Positions 24,555 through 36,800 of a stretch of 64,000 bases of DNA are shown one piece after another. Both the position numbers and the translations under genes were made by a program. How positions within the stretch are numbered: position 1 is the first letter of the stretch; each line of letters starts with the position of its first letter. Source of the stretch: Onthophagus taurus (lineage: Eukaryota; Arthropoda; Insecta; Coleoptera; Scarabaeidae); NCBI RefSeq assembly GCF_036711975.1, contig NC_091971.1, positions 15,383,501-15,447,500 on the forward strand. Reading direction: 5' to 3'. The notes beneath the pieces were generated by a model. The model was not told the origin of the DNA and did not search any database. It saw nothing but the letters and a program-made list of their open reading frames with translations.

Positions 24555-24877
24555 AGTTTTTTAAAAATTTTGATTTTGAGGTTAGGATGCTTTTTTTTTG
24601 GTTATTAAAATGACAGGTTGACAAGCAGCGTCGCCAACCGATATATAAATGTTAAATTAATAAATTGCTATTTATCAAAATAAGTTGTTATAATAATTGT
24701 AATGAATAATTATAATGATATACACTAATTTGTTTATTTTTTTATTTATATAAATCATTTTTAATAATTATTAATTGTCACTTTGACAATGACAAACAGT
24801 GTTGCCAAAAGGATCCGTTTTATGTTATGGATGTTTATGCTGTAAATGTTTGATAATTCCAAAAACAATAAGAAAAA
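24555..24877. promoter_or_regulatory. Shared promoter between divergent ZAD zinc-finger genes
   Basis: These 323 bp separate two opposed start codons, so both promoters must lie here or overlap. TTGACAAGC/TTGACAATG-like words recur near 24617 and 24783, each followed about 10-15 bp later by GCCAAC or GCCAAA. No TATA box is evident. Confidence 0.6.
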
Positions 24878-26513
24878 ATGAGTACTAAACAGAAAAAGCA
24901 AAAAGGGCGATCTCGAAGGCGGGAAGTGAACTTAGAAAAAGTATGTAGATGTTGTTTAAGTGATAAAGGAACCTTAAAAGATGTTATTGATACAAAACTA
25001 CCACCAATGTTACAATTTTGTACATCAATAGATGTAAGTTTGTTGTTTTTTAGATGTTTTGTAACAATCAAATTGAATATTTGAATTGTTTAAGATGCTC
25101 GGGGATGACCAATTACCAAAACAAATTTGTATAGAATGTTTAAGATTAATAACAAAATTTTACATATTTAAAAGGAAAGCATTAAAATGTAATATGTTTT
25201 TACAAAATTTAGTCAAAAAACGTTCGAAAGAAAAGTATTTTTCTGATATTTTGGATGAAGCAGTTAGTGTGGCTGATATTTCAGTTCAAGATCGCTTTGT
25301 GGGCTACGAAAATGAGGATGGTTCAGTTATTACAATTGATTTAAAAAAGTTAAAATCAAAAACCCTTGCTAGTGATAGCATAGAAGAAATTTATACAACT
25401 ATAAGCTTAGTTGAACCACCACCATTAATCCCATTGGGTAATGCAAGCAAGGGAAAAACGAACGAAATAAAAATCACTTCTACCCGAAAAGATGAAGATA
25501 TAAAACCTCCACCCCCTTTAGTTCCATTAAAAAAACTTAATTTAAGTGATAAACCAGTAGAAAATCAAACAGTAACTATTAAAACAGAAGATGATATTGA
25601 AAGTATATGTTTAACTTGCAAACAAAGCTTTGATTCCAACACAAATTTAATAGAACACGAAAAACAATGTCACAAAAAACATAAACTTCAATGTAACATT
25701 TGTGAAAAACAATTTGCTGATCGTAAAGCTCTTATCATACATTTAAAAGCTCATGTTCGGATTAAATCAGGGAATATGCTTAGTTGTCACTTTTGTGGTC
25801 AAAAATACGCAAATCAAAGTACTTTACAATTACACATTCGTAGACACACAGGTGAACGTCCTTTTAAATGTGAAGTATGCCATAAAGGTTTCGTTCGATA
25901 TGCTGGGTTAAAAGAACACATGAGAACTCACTCGAAAATGAAACCATACGAATGCGACGTTTGTAAAAAATCGTTTACATTTAAATCAAATCTAACGCGC
26001 CACCGTTTTTTACACTCCTCACGTTTGCCCTTTTCGTGTAATTATTGCGGGCGAACGTTTGGACAAAACGATAATTTACAAACGCATATTCGTTCAAATC
26101 ATACATTTGAACGTCCGTTTTTATGCACCGAATGTGGTACGGGGTTTGTAAGCGCGACGGGGTTAAAAAGGCACATGTACGTCCATACTGGTACTAAAAA
26201 GCATTTTTGTCAAAATTGTAATAAATCGTATTCGAATCTGGTCGATTTAAAAGTGCACGAAAGGGTACATAATTCGGCCGTTGAAATTCCAAAACCGTTC
26301 GCGTGTCATAAATGTAACAGGTCGTTCTTTTTACAGTGTAGGCTGCTTAAGCATATGAGGGTACATGAGAAGCCGTTTAGTTGTGATGAATGTGAAAGAT
26401 CGTTTTTTAAACCGGAAAATTTGCAGAAACATAAAATTCGTAAACATGAAATTGCTGTAAATAGAGTTTTAATGAAATCTGGTGTTAACGTAGAAGTTAA
26501 TGAAAATAAATAA
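24878..26513 (+). CDS. ZAD-C2H2 zinc-finger protein, two exons, 524 aa
   Basis: A probable nuclear DNA-binding transcription factor. Exon 1 is 24878-25033 and exon 2 is 25095-26513; the intron is 61 bp. The N-terminus is basic (KQKKQKGRSRRR). The ZAD spans about residues 22-90 (VCRCCLSDKGTLKDV in exon 1, LPKQICIECLRLITKF in exon 2), so the intron splits the domain as in the divergent neighbour. A linker of about 130 residues holds two similar proline blocks (PPPLIPL, PPPLVPL). Ten C2H2 fingers fill about residues 222-510; one linker is a standard TGERP and others are degenerate. The gene pair probably arose by inverted duplication followed by divergence, but finger sequences differ too much to be sure by eye. 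Confidence 0.92.
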
Positions 26514-26620
26514 TGATGATGTGTATAAAAAATGTGAAATAATATAAAAATATTTAATGTTATGTTGATTTTTCATTTATGTTTAGTTAGTATTTATCAA
26601 AATACACTGTGTTAATTAAT

Positions 26621-26755
26621 TATCGTACCCGACGTCCTCATTGCAACTATGCAACCAATATCACAGTATTGGTATTGCAATACGCGATTTGCGTATTCAA
26701 ATATATTCAGTGTGATATTGGTTGCATACTTGCAATGATTACGTTGGGTACGATA
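26621..26755. repeat. 135-bp hairpin element
   Basis: The ends TATCGTACCC and GGGTACGATA pair, and the arms remain complementary for about 45 nt (ATTGCAA, ATGCAACCAATATCAC). It resembles a tiny MITE in the 3' flank of the plus-strand zinc-finger gene. Confidence 0.7.
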
Positions 26756-27533
26756 CTACACTATATATATCAGTATTTATTAGAGTTTTGAAGAGTGTTG
26801 TAAAAATTTGAAATTGATGCAAATGTTAAAGGTGACCAATATTTCCTATGTGAGTGTTTTGAATGTCAAGAAAGAGAATTTCGGGAAAATATAAGTTAAA
26901 ATCGAGACTTGACAACGTTTTATAAACCAAGACCAAGACCTGCTTAACCTTTACATGCAAGAAAGAGTGTCTAAATCAGCAATTTCTGGTGGTTTTTGAC
27001 TATGACTTCAAATTTTTATTTGGAGAACGGCTGCTTAAAGTGAGTGTGATATAATGAAGAAGACGAATGCAATGGATTTTATTGAACTGTATCTGATAAA
27101 TGTAAAATCAGAAATATGTAAGAAGCATATTTAAAATACGGTATGTAAAATTTATGTTAGGAAAGAGTGTGTAGTTAGAGCATGTTTGTACATTTTTTTC
27201 TAAATAATGTGTCTAATAGCAAGATTATATCAAAAATTATGAAACACGAAACACGGGCGATATAAAAAGATCAAAACGTGAAATCTTTTATTACTATATT
27301 AATATTATTATATTATTGCTTGTTTTATAGGAGAAGTGTTGTTTATTCTATTATTGCTGTGTTACTGTGTATTTTAACTACATGATCATTCTTATTTAAC
27401 AATGTGGCTGTATTTGTCTTTGTGTTGATATTAACTTATGTGCTTGTGCACTTTTTTTAAAGTGCTGACTTACTTGAATTGTTTGTTGAATTTCTTCTAC
27501 ATCTTGGCAATTTCATCTTGGTGACATAAAGCC
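26756..27533. other. Gene-free AT-rich stretch
   Basis: Nothing is recognised apart from low-complexity sequence. Confidence 0.5.
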
Positions 27534-30435
27534 CAAAATTTGAAGATTCGAAGAAATGATTTTCAGTACATCACATACAAAATAAATTTGCTTTAAATTG
27601 CTTTTTATTTTATGATGATATCTCAATTAATTTTTGAGATACGATTTTTTTTAAATTTATATTTCATATCTATAACAATCAAACATACAGAATTTTTTAT
27701 TTAAAAAATCATAACAACCATGTTTATGGAAAATAAGAAATTATTTATGGTACATTAAATCTTCATTGAATTTGCTTTAAATTGCTTTTTATTTCATAAC
27801 GATATCTCAATTAGTTTTTGAGATACGTACACATTAATTACCCTAATATCTGTTTAAGGTTATGCAAGGTTGCAATGAAAAAATTATAATTCCGAAATTT
27901 GAAGATTCGAAGAAATGATGTTCAGTGTATTAAATACTAAATAAATTTACTTTAAATAGCTTTTTATTTCATGATGATATCTTAATTAATTTTAGAGATA
28001 CGACTTTTTTAAATTTAGATTTCATTTCTAAACAATCAAACATGCAGATTTGGATTTAAAAAATCATAACAACGATGTTTATGTAAAATAAGAAATTATT
28101 TATGGTGCATTGAATATCCATTAAATTTGCTTTAAATTGCTTTTTATTTCATGGCAATATCTCAATTAGTTTTTGAGATATGTATAGATTAATTACCCTA
28201 ATATATATTTAAGATTATGCAAGGTTGCAATCAAAAAATCATAATTCCGAAATTTGAAGATTCGAAGAAATGATTTTCAGTGTATTAAATACTAAATAAA
28301 TTTACTTTAAATTGCTCTTTAGTTCATGATGATATCTTAACTAGCTTTTGAGATACAATTTTTTAAAATTTATGTTTCATTTCTATAACAATCAAACATG
28401 CAGAATTATATTTAAAAAATCATAATAACGATGTTTATGGAAAGTAAGAAATTATTTATGGTGTATTGAATCTCCATTAAATTTGCTTTAAATTGCTTTT
28501 TATTTCATGACGATATCTCAATTAGTTTTTGAGATATGTACAGATTAATTACCCTAATATATATTTAAGATTATGCAAGGTTGCAATCAAAAAATCATAA
28601 TTCCGAAATTTGAAGATTCGAAGAAATAATTTTCAGTATATTAAATACTAAATAAATTTACTTTAAATTGCTTTTTATTTCATGATGATATCTTAATTAG
28701 TTTTTGAGATACGATTTTTTAAAATTTATGTTTCATTTCTATAACAATCAAACATGCAGAATTATATTTAAAAATTCATAATAACGATGTTTATGGAAAG
28801 TAAGAAATTATTTATGGTGTATTGAATATCCATTAAATTTGCTTTAAATTGCTTTTTATTTCATGGCAATATCTCAATTAGTTTTTGAGATATGTACAGA
28901 TTAATTATCCTAATATATGTTTACGATTATGCAAGGTTGCAATCAAAAAATCATAACTCCGAAATTTGAAGATTCGAAGAAATGATTTTCAGTGTATTAA
29001 ATACTAAATAAATTTACTTTAAATAGCTTTTTATTTCATGATGATATCTTAATTAATTTTAGAGATACGACTTTTTTTAATTTAGATTTCATTTCTAAAT
29101 AATCGAACATGCCGATTTGGATTTAAAAAATCATAACAACGATGTTTATGTAAAATAAGAAATTATTTATGGTGCATTGAATATCCATTAAATTTGCTTT
29201 AAATTGCTTTTTATTTCATGGCGATATCTCAATTAGTTTCTGAGATATGTATAGATTTATTACCCTAATATATATTTAAGATTATGCAAGGTTGCAATGA
29301 AAAAATCATAATTCCGAAATTTGAAGATTCGAAGAAATGATTTTCAGTGTATTAAATACTAAATAAATTTACTTTAAATTGCTCTTTAGTTCATGATGAT
29401 ATCTTAATTAGTTTTTGAGATACAATTTTTTAAAATTTATGTTTCATTTCTATAACAATTAAACATGCAGAATTATATTAAAAAAAAAATCATAATAAGG
29501 ATGTTTATGGAAAATAAGAAATTATTTATGGTTCATTAAATTTGCTTTAAATTGCTTTTTAGTTCATAACGAAATCACAATTAATTTTTGAGATACGTAC
29601 ACGGTAAAAAATATAGAGTGTTTTTTTTAGAGTAAATTTTATTCTATTCTTTCTTGCTTGAACACGTGTTGATGTGAAAACAAGGCGTGTTGTTCAGTTT
29701 GTACTCAACGGTATGTGGATATCTTAAATGTATTCAAAGTGCAATTTCCTATTAAAGAAGACTTAAATATTATAGATTTAAATCTTCTGATGTATAAGGA
29801 GCCGTTCAATTTAGCGCAAACTCAATTAGAGGCTGATTTTTATTTGGTATTAAAATATGGATTTATATTTTAGTTTGTTTTCGTGTTAGTAGTTTAAGTG
29901 TTTTGCATTAAAAATGACACCTGCATGTGATTTTGTTTTATAATATTAGTCTGCTTACTTAAATATAGCGACTTAGTATATCTTAAGATAGCATAAATCC
30001 AATTATTTATTCGATTGTTCAGTTTTTACAATAATAAACCTATTTTGTGAACACTGTCTATTTTCTTATAACTCTATTTGAATATACCTAAATCTAATTT
30101 TGAGTATATTGCTAAATCTACGTAGATTGTAGCATTCTATTAAGAATATACTAATTTCGAGGGCATTGTAAAATCTGTATAGATTATAATTTCAACTCTA
30201 CCGAGATTTAATATGTAATCTGTGTTTACTCATTGTAGAGTTAATAATTCACTTTGTCATAGATTCATTTAATCTCTAAAATTTGCTCTAACAACCGATT
30301 GAAATATTTACTCGAAAAATGCATGAACCTCCTGGAAACATGTTAGATTTAAAACAGAGTTAGTTATTTTTTACCGTGTACAGATTAATTACCCTAACAT
30401 ATGTTTAAGCTTGCAATCAAAAAAATTATAAGTTG
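27534..30435 (+). repeat. Satellite E, dimeric ~355-bp period, interrupted
   Basis: The landmark ATGCAAGGTTGCAAT recurs at 27862, 28217, 28573, 28929 and 29284, a spacing of 355-356. Each unit holds two half-copies of GCTTTAAATTGCTTTTTATT followed by a TATCTCAATTAGTTTTTGAG block, giving monomers of about 178 bp. The array is split by a MITE at 29600-30378, and its tail resumes at 30379-30435. The same sequence appears inside the tandem units at 2120-6482. Confidence 0.9.
29600..30378. mobile_element. 779-bp MITE inserted in satellite E
   Basis: The ends CACGGTAAAAAATA (left) and TTTTTTACCGTG (right) are inverted repeats. TA flanks both sides (29598-29599, 30379-30380), and joining the flanks restores uninterrupted satellite E (GAGATACG-TA-CAGATTAATT). 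A GTAC duplication with ends ACGG...CCGT fits equally well. No transposase is visible inside. Confidence 0.75.
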
Positions 30436-30887
30436 AAAACTCCATATTGCCAAATAATATCCAAATGTTCCCTAAGTTATCATAGTTTGTTAAATAATAA
30501 CAGTAAAAAATACAGACCGCGATGCGTTTTGAATAACATTGGGGTGTTTTGATAAAAAATCAAATCAATAAAGTTTTACAGGAAACCAGCGCCAACAAAG
30601 ATTATGTGATGTTTATTAATAAAAAGATGGGTTTTGAATTAAAAATTTCTTGTTTACACATAATTTTTTTTATTTTTATAAAATTTGTATACAACTAATT
30701 GGAACGAATAAAATTTACCAAGTACATAGAAAAAATAGATATTTCGAAAAATAAATGTTCTGTAATAAATAGACGAAACAAAACGTAATAATAAATGATA
30801 TAACGTATGAAATAATTATTCGATCAATTAACTAATAATAATAATAATGGCACTAAAAATACGTATGTAGAAAAAAAATAAATATTA
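30436..30887 (-). other. 3' flank of SNX13
   Basis: An AT-rich region past the stop codon on the minus strand, presumably 3' UTR. There is nothing else. Confidence 0.4.
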
Positions 30888-33800
30888 TCACCTATTTTTT
30901 TGAGTATTTAGGTCTTTCTGTTTCTCTTGGTACCGTTTCGATTGCGAGTAAAGTTTTTGAAAAATAGCTGCGATATCTTTTTCCGGAAATAACGTGCATA
31001 TTATATCCTCCAATAAAACATAAAGCAACCTTCGATTTAAAATTGGTTTTTGAAACAATTCGAATATTGTTAATAGGCCCTTTCTTGTTGTTTCAGAACC
31101 AATTATATGTTTTAATTCATCTAATAAATGTGTTGAATTAAAAATAGTATTTATTTATTGATTTATTTACCTGACAAACATGATAACAAAGCCGATTTCG
31201 CTGCAATTCTTGTACGATATTTAACACTTTCATCTCTATCTGGTTTCTTTTCCGCTTTCATTCCGTTAGGCCAAAAAGAATGTCTAAAAAAGTTTTTTAT
31301 TAATAAATATTCGTGCAAAAACAGTATTTATACTTGAAAACGTGTAAATAATGAGCTACATTCTTAGGACTAGTTATTAAAGAAACATAATCTAAAATAC
31401 GTCTATTGACTATATCACCAAACATTGTTCTGACTATTTGTCGAAGTAACGTGACTATTCTTCTTCTTAACCACTGATTTCTCGATTTTAAATCAAATAC
31501 TTCATCCATTAATAACAACATTATCCTTAACGGTATATTATCATCACTCTAATTAAGAAAAAGTTTTTGATTTTTATTTATTTTTTATTAAAATCAATAG
31601 CACTTACTTCTGTATCCAGAGATGACGAAACTTTGCTAGTTTCTTGCATCTTAATTCCTTGTTTAGTATGGAAAACTTTATTTAAACTATCCACAACTTC
31701 ATCCATGGTATTAAAAATTTGTTCCGGCATATTTTTTATTGATTTCATTCCGGATTTTAATGGATTTACGATTGAATCAATCTTAAATACATTTTTTATT
31801 TTAAATTTTTAACAATAATTATAGTAAAACCTCGATATAACGGATTAATACAGGGAAGGGAGTGTTCGTTATATGAAAAATTTTTAATTTGCACATTAAA
31901 CTGTTTGAATTAATAATTTTTATGAACACAAATTCTGAGAGCTATTCACACCGTTGTGTTCAGTCCACGTGGCGTTATATTTATACTAAGGATGGTAGAA
32001 TTTAAGAGGACTGCTACACCTTATTACTTCAGGAAGGAATAGAGATTTTTAAGTGCGGCTTTGGTCATGAAAAAATCATACGTTTCGCTATAAGTTCTGA
32101 AAATTTCATTAAAAAATGTTAAGAATTCGATTTTTCATGATTTTTTCAAAATAATGAAAAACGTTGGTAACGTTATAAATTGAGGTTGAGTTCAAACTCT
32201 ATTATCTCAGGAACGAATAGAGATTTTCAAGTGCGGCTTTGTTCATGAAAAAGGTCATACGTTTCGCCATAAGTTCTGAAAATTTCATTAAGAAATGTTA
32301 AGAATTCAATTTTTCATGATTTTCTCAAAATAATGAAAAAAATTGGCAACGTTATAAATTGAGGTTGAGTTCAAAAACTATTATCTCGGGAACGAATAGA
32401 GATTTTCAAGTGCGGCTTTGTTCATGAAAAAGGTTATACGTGTCGCTATAAGTTCTGAAAATTTCATTAAGAAATGTTAAGAATTCTATTTTTCATGATT
32501 TTCTCAAAATAATGAAAAAAATTGGCAACGTTATAAATTGAGGTTGAGTTTAAAAACTATTATCTCGGGAACGAATAGAGATTTTCAAGTGCGGCTTTGT
32601 TCATGAAACAGATCATACGTTTCGCTATAAGTTCCGAAAATTTCATTACGAAATCTTAAGAATTCGATTTTTCATGATTTTTTCAAAATAATGAAGAAAG
32701 GTGGTAACTTTATAAATTGAGGTTCAGTTCAAAAACTATTATTTCAGGAAGGCATAGAGATTAGTGGTGTGCCGTCTCGTCTCGTTTTCGAGACTGCTAG
32801 AAGAAGTGTATAAATTACTAGTCGACTTTCAAATACTTTCCAAGAAACTCGGAGGAGGGAAGTACGTCAAATTACCTATGGTTGTTGTATGTATCAATAT
32901 ACTAATAGATAATACTGAAAGCAAAATATTTGCATGGGACCGAAAGGCAGATCGAAACGCTGTCGCAGAGCAGCTTATTGTTGGTTTTCAGGCTGCGAAA
33001 GACAAAATATTAAAGGATTATCGTAAAACTAATTAGATATATGCTGCAGTTTTAATTCTCGATTCGCGGCATAAGATAGAAGTTTTTGATATGACAAGAT
33101 GAAGCCAAGAATTAAAAGAGACTTCGATTCAGAAATTTAAAGATGTATACAAAGCCTATTTCTATCAATCAGCTACACCTTATTACTTCAGGAAGGAATA
33201 GAGATTTTCAAGTGCGGCTTTGTTCATGAAAAAAATCATACGGTTCGCTATAAGTTACGAAAATTTCATTAAGAAATGTTAAGAATTCGATTTTTCATGA
33301 TTTTTTCAAAATAATGAAAAAAGTTGGTAACGTCATTAATTGAGGTTGAGTTCAAAAACTACTATCTCAGGAACGAATAGAGATTTTCAAGTGCGGCTTT
33401 GTTCATGAAAAAGATCATACGTTTCGCTATAAGTTCCGAAAATTTCATTAAGAAATCTTAAGAATTCGATTTTTCATGATTTTTCCAAAATAATAAAAAA
33501 AGTTGGTAACGTTATAAATTGAGGTTGAGTTCAAAAACTATTATCTCAGGAACGAATAGAGATTTTCAAGTGCGGCTTTGTTCATGAGAAAGATCATACG
33601 TTTCGCTATAAGTTCCGAAAATTTCATTAGTGTTTTAGACGTTTTATTCATGCAAGAATGTTTAATTTTCTTAAGTGAATAAAATGCATCTAAAACACGC
33701 ATGCAATACAACGTTTTATCCACAATCACACTCATTTAGAATCAGAATCGCCAAAATTTCATCTGATGTTATCAAAAATGATTTTACATTTCACTCTGAC

Positions 33801-36800
33801 AGCGGCTGTCACCTCAAAAATCATTGCAATTAACTAAAAAACCATGGGGAGATGTTTAATTGTTGCTATTTATTTTCGATTGTTTACCGACTCCATTTGT
33901 AACATATTTGTAAGAGTGCGAAAGTTGTAAAGGTAAAGTTGGTGAAAAATGGAAGAAAGTGATTATGTTCCCAAGATAATTCTTGAGGAAGCTGAGGAAG
34001 CAACTGTCCAATTATTGCCTGCAAAGTCCAGGGAATATTACGAAAAAGTAGTTTAATGAATGGAAAGAAAAACGGGGGGTAATAACAATAAATGAGGAAG
34101 TCTTGCTATCCTATTTCTTAAATTTGAAGAAGAGGTATACAATTTCATCCATGTGGTCGAAGTATTCAATGCTGAAAGCCGCTATAAAGGTCTATAAAAA
34201 CATAGACATAGGAAAATATAGTAAGCTCATAACCTACTTGAAGAATCAGTCAAAAGGATACAAGGCGAAGAAATCTGCAGTGTTGGAAAGAACACACGAC
34301 AAAGAGTTTTTGACAAGGGCTTGCGATAAAGAATATTTGATGATCAAGGTAATCTCTCTTAACCTTTTGGATATTATATATAATAAAATTTTGAAATATA
34401 TTAGGTTGCACTAATAATGGGGGTGTCTGGTGCTTGTCGATGCTATGAACTGACTAATTTGAAAATTAGAGATATAGAAAATAGGGGCGCATATTTGATT
34501 GTTTCGATATCAGATACCAAGACAGGTATTTCACGAAAATTTACAATTATAGAAGAAGGATTTTCTATCAATACTGTGGAGACGTGTAAATACGCTAATC
34601 AAAAATGTACTTCACAACCTGTTGGAATTAACACTTTGTCGAAAGTTCCTTCAACAGCTGCTTCGTTTTTGAATCTGCCAAATGCAAAAACTTATAGTGG
34701 CCATTGTATGAGGCGCACTTCAACAACTTTACTTGCCAATAAAGGTGCCCACCTTACAATAATTAAACGACATGGTGGGTGGAGGAGCTCTGGCATAGCA
34801 GAAACAATAGAGATTTTCAAGTGCGGCTTTGTTCATGAAAAAGATCATACGTTTCGCTATAAGCTCCGAAAATTTCATTAAGAAATCTTAAGAATTCGAT
34901 TTTTCATGATTTTTTCAAAATAACGAAAATAATTTTCAACGTTACAAATTGAGGTGGAGTTCAAAAACTATTATCTCAGGAACCAATAGAGATTTTCAAG
35001 TGCGGCTTTGTTCATGAAAAAGATCATACGTTTCGCTATAAGCTCCGAAAATTTCATTAAGAAATCTTAAAAATTCGATTTTTCATGATTTTTTCAAAAT
35101 AACGAAAATAATTTTCAACGTTACAAATTGAGGTTGAGTTCAAAAACTATTATCTCAGGAACCAATAGAGATTTTCAAGTGCGGCTTTGTTCATGAAAAA
35201 GATCATACGTTTCGCTATAAGCTCCGAAAATTTCATTAAGAAATCTTAAGAATTCGATTTTTCATGATTTTTTCAAAATAACGAAAATAATTTTCAACGT
35301 TACATATTGAGGTTGAGTTCAAAAACTATTATCTCAGGAACCAATACAGATTTTCAAGTGCGGCTTTGTTCATGAAAAAGATCATACGTTTCGCTATAAG
35401 CTCCGAGAATTTCATTAAGAAATCTTAAGAATTCGATTTTTCAGGATTTTTTCAAAATAACGAAAATAATTTTCAAAGTTACAAATTGAGGTTGAGTTCA
35501 AAAACTATTATCTCAGGAACCAATAGAGATTTTCAAGTGCGGCTTTGTTCATGAAAAAGATCATACGTTTCGCTATAAGCTCCGAAAATTTCATTAAGAA
35601 ATCTTAAGAATTCGATTTTTCATGATTTTTTCAAAATAACGAAAATAATTTTCAACGTTACAAATTGAGGTTGAGTTCAAAAACTATTATCTCAGGAACC
35701 AATAGAGATTTTCAAGTGCGGCTTTGTTCATGAAAAAGATCATACGTTTCGCTATAAGCTCCGAAAATTTCATTAAGAAATCTTAAGAATTCGATTTTTC
35801 ATGATTTTTTCAAAATAACGAAAATAATTTTCAACGTTACATATTGAGGTTGAGTTCAAAAACTATTATCTCAGGAACCAATACAGATTTTCAAGTGCGG
35901 CTTTGTTCATGAAAAAGATCATACGTTTCGCTATAAGCTCCGAAAATTTCATTAAGAAATCTTAAGAATTCGATTTTTCATGATTTTTTCAAAATAACGA
36001 AAATAATTTTCAACGTTACAAATTGAGGTTGAGTTCACAAACTATTATCTCAGGAACCAATACAGATTTTCAAGTGCGGCTTTGTTCATGAAAAAGATCA
36101 TACGTTTCGCTATAAGCTCCGAAAATTTCATTAAGAAATCTTAAGAATTCGATTTTTCATGATTTTTTCAAAATAACGAAAATAATTTTCAACGTTACAA
36201 ATTGAAGTTGAGTTCAAAAATTATTATTTCAGGAACCAATAGAGATTTTCAAGTGCGGCTTTGTTCATGAAAAAGATCATACGTTTCGCTATAAGCTCCG
36301 AAAATTTCATTAAGTAATCTTAAGAATTCGATTTTTCATGATTTTTTCAAAATAACGAAAATAATTTTCAACGTTACAAATTGAGGTTGAGTTCAAAAAC
36401 TATTATCTCAGGAACGAATAGAGATTTTCAAGTGCGGCTTTGTTCATGAAAAAGATCATACGTTTCACTATAAGTTCCCATAATTTCATTAAGAAATCTT
36501 AAGAATTCGATTTTTCATGATTTTTTCAAAATCCGAACGTTTCTTGTTCTAAGTCTAGCGTTAGTTCCAATAACGCTGAATAACAATTAAAACTAGAATT
36601 AACATTAGACCTAGAACTAAAAACATTCGGGTTTTGCAGTGCGTTTGAAGACAGAATATCCAAAGTCCGTTATATCGAAGTTTTACTGAATTAAATTATT
36701 AATTTATTACTGTATGTGAAATAGGACCACCAGATGCTTGTCTATCATATTCTCCTTGTTCCAAAAATGTCATAAGTAATTCTCTAAGTCCGTGATGCGA

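Larger units (their letters stand above)
31822..36688 (+). mobile_element. 4.87-kb TIR element packed with satellite B (copy 1), in SNX13 intron 8
   Basis: The left end is TAGTAAAACCTCGATATAAC and the right end is its reverse complement (…CGTTATATCGAAGTTTTACTG). The left side is preceded by TA; the right TA has decayed. CAGTAAAACCTCGATATAAC ends are characteristic of pogo/Tigger-like elements. The body is satellite B plus a hAT relic (32764-33176) and a Crypton-like gene (33630-34803). The intron is 4929 bp; without the element it would be about 62 bp, like its neighbours. No pogo transposase is visible, so it is non-autonomous. Confidence 0.85.

Noticed and set aside
34804-36530. Regularly spaced repeats that could suggest a CRISPR array
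   Set aside because: The 179-bp units are contiguous with no unique spacers, in a eukaryotic genome; this is satellite DNA.
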